A stretch of 64,000 nt of DNA, from the NCBI GenBank assembly GCA_947683625.1, contig CANTUR010000536.1, positions 62,001 to 126,000 of the forward strand. Reading direction: 5' to 3'. The position numbers and the translations under genes were made by a program. Shown one piece after another: positions 56,761 to 64,000 of this stretch. The notes below the pieces were generated by a model, which was given only the letters and a program-made list of their open reading frames with translations, ran no database searches and was not told the origin of the DNA. Every line of letters begins with the position of its first letter. Within the stretch, counting starts at the first letter, position 1. Origin of the DNA: Mallotus nudiflorus. Lineage: Eukaryota > Streptophyta > Magnoliopsida > Malpighiales > Euphorbiaceae.

Positions 56761-57249
56761 TTTTTTTTAACTTTTTAAGCTATTTTTAAGTCATCTAAGG
56801 CCGAGATTATTGTGCTAGATTCTCCTTCTAGAGCTTTATGACTTTCTCTATTTTCACCAGACACATTTTAAGTTGCTACTAGTGTTGCTACATTCTTTTG
56901 ATGAATTATTCTACGATTACTGCTTTGAATCAAGGCATTCAACCGTTGTTACATTAGGAGCATCTGGGTTTAGATATTTTGAATCATTGCTTATTTACTT
57001 AATAGAGGTAGGTTGAGTGTCTAGGTTATTATGTTTATATTTAGTGTTTTTATGGCAGGGGTTTCTGGCAAGCTTAGAAAAGGTATGGAGGGTATGAGTC
57101 TGTTGAATGGGTATTGACAGATTGATTGGTAGAACAAGGGTTGATGGATTAATTTGCATATATAGTGTTGAGATTGGTGGTGGATTGGAAGTAATGATGC
57201 TAATGTCTTATTTAGTAGATGCTTAATGGCTTTTAACTCAAGAGATCCT
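56761..57249 (-). other. Tat leader between PBS and gag
   Basis: About 490 bp with no clear coding similarity. It probably contains the true gag start, which I could not fix because the N-terminus is eroded. Confidence 0.5.
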
Positions 57250-57263
57250 CACAAACGGCGCCA
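57250..57263 (-). promoter_or_regulatory. Primer binding site of the Tat element (tRNA-Asp-like)
   Basis: On the minus strand TGGCGCCGTTTGTG lies directly inside the 5' LTR. The first ten bases match the complement of plant tRNA-Asp as used by Tat/Athila elements; the remainder has diverged. Confidence 0.8.
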
Positions 57264-57264
57264 C

Positions 57265-57661
57265 TCGATAACTTGCTTTCGAGTTTAAGCCCTATAAGGA
57301 ATCAAAGAAGGGCAAGGTGAGAGGTGGAGAGAATCCCTATAAATCCTTCGATGTCTAAGTCAGATAATATGGAGAGAGAGTTCAGAGAGGTAAAGAGAGT
57401 AAATAATATGAGAGAATATAATGAATGACAATAAAGGATATGTGGTTCTATTTTTAGGGATAGTGATGCTCAAACTTAACAGAAATAGTATTTCTCTTTG
57501 ATGAAAGTCCTATGCCTATTTAGAGAGTATTTCTTTCTGTCTGAAAGTTTCTTCTTAATTGGGAATCCTTCTCCTATCTGGTTTGGACATTTTTTATCTT
57601 TAAGTAACTCCTATATGAAAAATAAACCTTTAATAGAATAAAAATATGTATAGGGGTATCA
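57265..57661 (-). repeat. 5' LTR of the Tat element
   Basis: 397 bp, homologous to 22519-22923 with many substitutions and small indels, consistent with an old insertion. In element sense it starts TGATACCCC. Confidence 0.88.
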
Positions 57662-58597
57662 TTGCTTTATGTAAATTTTTATTTAGAATTGTTTTATGGA
57701 ATCTCCATCATTTTCATAGTTGTTATTTGTATCCAACTATCGCTATTAACACTTATATTGGTGAAATCAATTTGAAATTTACATTACAATTAAAGAAGAA
57801 ATTGAGGACCACCAAACACTAGAGCCTCACATTGCTCTCCCTCTCTCTCTATATATTTTTTCTTACATATTTTTGACAGAATTTAGCCATGGCTGTTTTA
57901 ATAAATATAATTCATATTTAATTACCATGAATTTACTTACTAATATAATAAAATAGTCGAATTTTATTGAAAATATTGAACAAATATTACTATGCTGCTA
58001 TTATCTTTCTTTATCTTTTTTTGTGATGAGAATTCTTGGATACTATGATTACAATAATTATAAACAGACAAAAAGAAACAAGATATTATCAATAGTGGTC
58101 CAAAACCAAAAAAAGAAAAAAGAGACAGATTTATACATTTTCCTGGAATAATTATGAGGACGTTTTCTTAGCCCCCAACCAAAAAAAAACCTTAAAAATT
58201 GGTGCTTTTGATTTTTCTCTTTAAAACACATAAACCCTTTTTTGAGGAGCAGGACACATGCGTGCTCCAATTGTCCCACACATAAGCCCAAGTGAGTTCC
58301 AAAATGATGGGAAATGCAACATATTAGGGTTGTTTTTCTTTTGGGGCAATATCTACAGCAATTGACCTCTCCGAAGTCATGTGACATATACGTACATTAA
58401 ATGTGTATAAGAGAAAAAAAAATTATATGTATTAATTGAATAATTAATAAATTTCATTCCATAGCTATAATCTGAAGAATTAATTATTTGATCACATGAC
58501 CTGTGTAGATTCTATAAAATATTGATTCTTGTTTTATCTCTGATAAATAACAAGAAGGCCATAAAACAAAAACTAGAACCATTTGGTTAAAGTTAAT

Positions 58598-58601
<4 letters not shown>

Positions 58602-58633
<32 letters not shown>
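58602..58633. repeat. (TA)n microsatellite
   Basis: About 15 ta units. Confidence 0.95.
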
Positions 58634-58637
<4 letters not shown>

Positions 58638-59448
58638 GGCTAATAATTTACAACAAAAAAACTATTATTAAATCTTAATTACATAGTCCATGCATTAAAT
58701 TTTTGAGAAATAAAAATTTATGTATAATATAAGAAAAAAATAATTCACTTTTATAAAATTCATTTATAATCTAATATTAAGAATAACGATATATATTTAA
58801 AAAAAAAAAATTAACGATGAATGTATGTGTTATCGTTAACTTCCCATACCATCAAAGATGCACTGAAAATGAAAATGCATTGATTTTGATATAATGATTG
58901 AGAATCCAACACTGGTTGTATACGCCTCTTATGATCATAATTTTGAGCAAGTAATGTCAACATTTGCCTAACTTATGGAAAGGGCGGAAAATTGTAAATG
59001 GTGACATGACAACAAATTGAGCATGGTTGGGTTATTCGATACCACTTTTTAAAAAAAAAAAAAAAAAAAATCAAAATTGATTCTATCAATTATTAAGTTG
59101 AGTTTGTTGTATTCGAGTTGTTCTTTTTGAGCTGGGTAATGAGTGAAATTTGATTACTTTAATATTTGACTTGATTTATGTGTAATTTTAATAGAAGTTA
59201 AATAGAATTATTATTTTAATATAATTATAAAAATAATATATTGAATTGAGTTAAATTTTAAAAGTTTATATAATTAATTGAGTTTAGTTAAGTGGAGATT
59301 GAATATAAAAATTATTTAATTAAATCGAGTTCAAATTTTAACAAATTTTGATTGAATTTAAATTAAAATTTGAGCTTCAAATTTAAAAATTAAATCAAGA
59401 TAAAGTTTATAGTGTTTAAATTTGACTCAACTCAATTTAAATATATAT

Positions 59449-59463
59449 ATAGAGAGAGAGAGA
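59449..59463. repeat. (AG)n microsatellite, short
   Basis: About seven ag units after a short ta run. Confidence 0.9.
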
Positions 59464-62400
59464 AATGGTTGTTTGTTAAATTTATTGCTAAAACGTTGGA
59501 TGAAAGATGTGGATTTGGTTTGTTGTCATTTTCGCTAATTAATATTTTTATACATACACTATATAATTGTCTTATGTTAATAAATATATATAATTTGTTT
59601 TATTGGCACACTTTTTTTTAACATATTATTGGCACACTTAATTATAAGGTCGTCAATATTTTCCAAAACAAATTAATTTCGGTTGCAGGTTTTCTTTACC
59701 CCATGATGCATGCATATTAATTAGTCAACATGGAGAGGCTAAATCCCTTAATTAACAGAGCCAATTGCAATCTTACTTGTAGCATAAGAAATTGAATCTG
59801 CATACATAAAAAGAAAAACAAAAGGGTTGTGTCAAAAGTAAAAGTAATAATAATATAAATCCTAAGTTTGTTCAAGATTTTTAAACTAACCCACTCGTCA
59901 AGTAGAAGACTAATAATATATATATATTTTATGAAAATAGAACAATTGTATAAATTTTCAAGCAAGCATTAATTAACATAAGGTCAAACCTTATTAAAGA
60001 AATTTTATCGTACGTTTAGTTTTGTCCTGATTTTTTTTGTCTCGACTTTAATTCCATTTTCTAGATATTACATATATTTTTTTTCTTTTATAGCAATGAT
60101 ATAAATATATATATCTTCATTTAGAAGTAACCATATTGCAACATTTGCTAATTTCTATGTGAGGCTCAGACAAACAACGATCGGAAAAAAAATAGAAAGT
60201 GTACTGTTTAGAACATGAAATTAGATCGAATCAGAGTAGATCTAAGATATTGTTGGCATATGATTGAATTTGTTCTGTTTTAGTGATGAATGCTTGTTTT
60301 CACAAAATTAAAAACTCTTTAATGAGCTTTAATTAGTGCCTTTAACGGCAAATTAAAAAAATTCATGAACTTTAATGTTTCTTTTTACAAATTTAACACA
60401 CACATATATATATATATATTTAATTTAGTTTAGCAATGTGATTTATTATTATTTTTTAAAATTTTATGATTCCCTATGCCGGTTAAAAATCTTGTAAGTA
60501 AATCCAAATAAAAGTTAGGTCGAAACGCATTGTTTTAATTACTTGCAAATAAATATACCACGTTTAATATTATTTTGTAATTTAATCACGATCTATTAAT
60601 TTTGATAAATTAATACATATTCTTTTATTTTTATTTAATTTATATTTTTCAATTGATGCATATAATACAAATATATGAGCAACAAGAATTTAAAATTAAT
60701 CTTTCTGATTAAATTAAATTATTATTTTTATTACTTATTTTTAAGTAATGAAAATTTAATTAATACATTCAAATTGACATGTACTTATTTTTGTTAATTT
60801 GGGTTAAATTATTATTTTGAAAACAATTTTATTTAATCAAATATGCAAAAGAAAAATTTAGATATTTAATAATTTAATTTAAATATTTATATTATATATA
60901 AAAATGCAAATAAAAAATATCTTTAAAAAAGTTTACTATCTATTCATAAAAAATATAATAATACAATTATTAATCAAAAATAAAAATTAATTAATTACTA
61001 TAAAATCATATATAAAAAAAAGTAAGATTTAATTTCATTAAAAACTTATCAATCATTAATTAATTCATGTATAGTTCAATTAGAAAATTTACTTAATATG
61101 TAAGTTAATTGAAATAGTAAAATATCAATTGATTAAATTAGATATGTACTTTGAGTTAGATTATTATTTTAAAAATAGTTAAATAATTTAAATATTTCAA
61201 AATAATAATTTAACCTAAAGTTACTCAATATTTATCAACTAAATGTTCATTATATAAAAATAAGTAATAATATTTATATTTTGTTAATTTAAAAAATTAA
61301 TTTTGAATTCTCATTATTTAAATATTTCTTGTATTGTATCAATTGAAAACATTAATTAAATAAACAAAATAAAAAGTTATATTTTTAATTTGTTAAAAAT
61401 AATAGGTCGTGATTAAATTGTAAAAAAAAAGTCAAAAGTTGTGTATATTTTTGTAAAAAATGCTGCATTTTAAAGTGGCGCTTACGTAATTGACTCAAAT
61501 TTTTTAGTGATCACGTCAACAAAATTTTATTGAATTTTCAACCGATATATGAAATTGTAAAAATAAAAAAATTAATAAATAATATTGCTAAAATTAAAAA
61601 CATGCATCGAATTTACAAATACCAAAACTTATAAATATTTTTTAATTTGGCCAACTTTTAATCATTTTATCCATAAGTAGTGGTTACAAATGTTTTTTCT
61701 TAAAACTATTTAGTGAATGTGTTACATTAATTGTTGAAAAACTTTTATCATCTCATAATTATATTTAAATCAAAAGGAATTAGTTAGAATTTTATAGATT
61801 TTAAATATATTCAAAAATAATATTTTTATATACTAATAACTATTAGGATCCGTTACACTAGTAGGAAACTATTATCACTTAAAATAAATTTTAAAGTTAA
61901 ATCTTAATATAATTTATTATTTGAAATTTTTACTACCCTTATAGTTCTATCAAGTTAAATCAATAATTATTAAAAATAATTTAATATTCTTTGATCTTAT
62001 CCTAATTAAATTAAATTAATTAAAATATAATCAACTTTAAAAATCAATAATTTAAAAAAAAATTGCCATCTTTTCAATTATTTTGGCATGGACATAGAGA
62101 GGAGAATCTCCGAGGTACTTGATCGATGGGACTAATGTCAAAATGTGAACTCAGCAACATTTTCGCAGCCTCACAAGCAAATGGTTGTGATTGGCCATAT
62201 TTTAAAAGTACAATATATAAATATATATTCTCTTTTATATGTTGGTGTTTTTTTTTAACATAATTTTACGTGGTTGTACTTATGTTTTTTAAAATTAAAA
62301 CTCATTGAATTCGTACCCTTGTTGGCGGAAACAACGACCGAATTTAACTCTTATATAGTACAAATTACGAAGAAATTTATAAAATTTAAAAAACTGTTAT

Positions 62401-62796
62401 TAAAACAATTAATTAAAAAAATATTTTTGATTTAAAATTTTATAAAATGAATTGATTTAAAACTTTTGAAAATGTAACTTAGTATTAAATAATTTCATAA
62501 AATTATTAAATATAAATTTATAAAATTAATTTAAATTAAAAATTTTTAAATTTTTTTTAATTAAAATGAGATATATATCTATATATATTATAAATTTAAT
62601 TATTTAATATAATATATTTAAAATAAATATTAACATTTGTTGGTACATGATGCAATTTAAATTTAAAATTTTGGTACGAAAAGAAATAATTTAAATTTTT
62701 TTAAGTAAAGTTTTCAATTTGAATTTTGTAAATATTAGATAAAAAAAGAGTAAATAATTTTTTTTTTGCGTTCTCTTTCTAAATAAATCATTCATA

Positions 62797-62818
62797 TAAT
62801 AATAATAATAATAATAAC
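62797..62818. repeat. (AAT)n microsatellite
   Basis: About seven taa units. Confidence 0.95.
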
Positions 62819-63656
62819 ATCATTAAAATTGAGATGGTGAATGACCATCAAATGAAGTCCCACAGAATTAAAGGCACGAGCGTCAAATAGTGGAGGCGTC
62901 ATTTGTTTTTTTTTTTTTTATTGTACTTTTTTCTTTTCTTTCTTTTTCTCTTAGGGTTGTGTTATTTCTCTCTCTAAATAAATCATATATATTATTTTCA
63001 TTTATTTTTTTAACCTTTATATATTTTTCATATATCATTTTGTATCTGTTTCCTTTATTTCGACTTTGAATAATTGTAATTTAAGAATATATTAATTTTC
63101 TTTATTTTACTAGTAAAATCATAAAAATGCTAACATTTTTCATAAATATTATACAACAAAAATTTGTTATATTAATTATATTATTATAACTTCAATTTCT
63201 AAATTGCTGTATCATAAAAAGCTACTATATACAATCACCACTAATAAGTATTTCTCCGAGTTAAGAAAATTATTAAATACATCTTTATTGTTCACTCTAA
63301 AAAAATTTACACTTCACTTTATATTTTGTTAATTTAAAGAATTGAAAATTATTTTTCACCAAATGAATTTGAAAATTGAGAGTCGTATGGTGAGATTGTT
63401 CCATTTTTTTTACTTCTATTGAAGTCTCTAAAAAATAATTTCTACTGCATTACAAAATTATTTTTTAAAATTAATAATTAATAGCTATAATTTCTCTCTA
63501 AATAAACTATTAAAAAAAAATCCAACAAAAAAATCAGTAATCGAAATCTTCTACTTGCTTGCACAGTGGCAATGGCAAAGCATGATGTAAACTTCGTTGG
63601 CATGAAGTTTTTGGATTGGATTTCGTTACCCGTTGTTCTCCATCTGTAGATGTTTT

Positions 63657-64000
63657 TGATACCATTTAGAATGTTCCCACTTAATTAGGGGTCATCTATC
63701 CCCCTAAATAGGAACACATGGACAAAGGAGAAGATAAATTCGTCAAAGGAACTACCTCAAAGAGGAATCCTAACTGAAGTAGGAACACTCTCCCACAAGG
63801 ATTCCTATTCCTCCCAGGTTTGAGTATCACTATATATAACACCATATACCCCTCATTAGAGGACATCTCATGTCATTCACACATACTCAAGCTATCTTTC
63901 AGCCACCCGTTTTCTATTCTCTAACTTAGGCATCAGAGTGTTTGTGGGGATTCCCCCCACCTCTCACCTTACCCTCTGTTCAGTGCTTTGCAGGACGCTC
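63657..64000 (+). repeat. Second Tat-family LTR, cut by window end
   Basis: It starts tgatacc and follows the same order of words as the minus-strand reading of the Tat LTRs: ccctaaataggaaca, caaagagg, ggtttgagtatcacta, acttaggcatcagag and ccacctctcacctta. The GC content is higher and it has diverged, so it is a related family or subfamily in the opposite orientation. No polypurine tract precedes it, so it is likely a 5' or solo LTR with the rest outside the window. Confidence 0.75.

Larger units (their letters stand above)
22519..57661 (-). mobile_element. Ty3/gypsy Tat-type LTR retrotransposon, interrupted by a 26.7-kb insertion block
   Basis: Two related LTRs of about 400 bp (22519-22923 and 57265-57661) bracket, from right to left on the minus strand, a tRNA-Asp-like primer site, gag, protease, RT, an interruption at 54065/27344, integrase, an extra ORF on the opposite strand, a tandem-repeat 3' untranslated region and a polypurine tract. 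RT before integrase is the Ty3/gypsy order. The TGGCGCCGTT primer site, long 3' untranslated region with tandem repeats and Transposase_28-like extra ORF are features known from the Tat lineage. All coding parts carry many stops. The RNase H region between RT and integrase is missing. Without its insertions the element would be about 8.4 kb. Confidence 0.88.
57662..63656. other. AT-rich intergenic DNA, no gene seen
   Basis: I read both strands. The minus-strand open frame 58058-58387 (109 codons) is Phe/Lys-rich without a recognisable domain. The frames at 59412-59621 and 59717-59965 are AT-driven. Slightly GC-richer patches lie at 58230-58380, 62070-62200 and 63550-63650, without identifiable content. 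Microsatellites are listed separately. No RNA gene was recognised. Confidence 0.55.

Noticed and set aside
22514..57666. Target-site duplication for the Tat element
   Set aside because: Flanks atttc and ttgct do not match, and shifting the boundary a few bases does not help; probably eroded or the LTR end is misplaced by a few bases.
58058..58387. 109-codon minus-strand open frame
   Set aside because: Phe/Lys-rich without domain; the A- and T-rich runs explain its length. No second evidence for a gene.
1..64000. CRISPR arrays, bacterial operons, plasmid origins
   Set aside because: No such structures; the window is plant nuclear DNA, and the only regularly spaced repeats are tandem and without spacers.

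Overview
This window is eukaryotic and almost certainly comes from a land plant, probably a eudicot with an AT-rich genome. It has no operons, long AT-rich non-coding stretches and (TA)n microsatellites. It also has plant-type LTR retrotransposons: Ty1/copia, a chromodomain Ty3/gypsy element of Tekay/Del type, and a Ty3/gypsy element of Tat type with a tRNA-Asp-like primer site. I found no convincing host gene, rRNA or functional tRNA. The window reads as nested-transposon heterochromatin.

Layout. (1) 1-4816: an eroded Ty1/copia element A on the minus strand. Its 5' LTR is complete (4442-4816); its 3' LTR lies beyond the left edge. A sits inside the protease region of a second copia element B on the plus strand (4817-9420), which has a 3' LTR of about 1.5 kb. 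(2) 9421-22518: AT-rich DNA with a LINE 3' fragment, tRNA-like/SINE-like pieces, short tandem duplications and microsatellites. (3) 22519-57661: one old Tat-type element on the minus strand, with LTRs at 22519-22923 and 57265-57661. From right to left it holds PBS, gag, protease, RT, a 26.7-kb insertion block, integrase, an extra ORF on the opposite strand (Transposase_28/'putative gypsy type' family), a 90-bp tandem array, a polypurine tract and the 3' LTR. (4) 57662-63656: AT-rich DNA. (5) 63657-64000: the start of another Tat-family LTR on the plus strand.

The insertion block (27344-54065) is seven LTRs of one family, each about 3.2 kb, and four junctions keep readable target-site duplications. 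LTR copies 1 and 2 lie side by side after a deletion that also removed the Tat RNase H region. Copy 2 contains solo LTR copy 3 (TSD ggagg) and LTR copy 5 (TSD g[t/c]att). Copy 5 was hit 4 bp from its own start by solo LTR copy 4 (TSD ttgta). Copy 4 contains a complete Tekay-type element (37559-49058, TSD atata). That youngest element has one gag-pol frame of about 1,580 codons, broken only by two amber codons that look like CAG-to-TAG changes. Its two LTRs differ by roughly 40 positions (about 1%).

The 3.2-kb LTR itself is unusual. A TATA-like box is followed by GC-rich islands bounded by splice-site-like sequences kept across most copies, and by several conserved hairpins and palindromes. 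This suggests a long, structured and possibly spliced leader ahead of gag. That is inference from sequence and would need RNA evidence. All assignments were made by reading motifs and comparing copies by eye; no database search was run.
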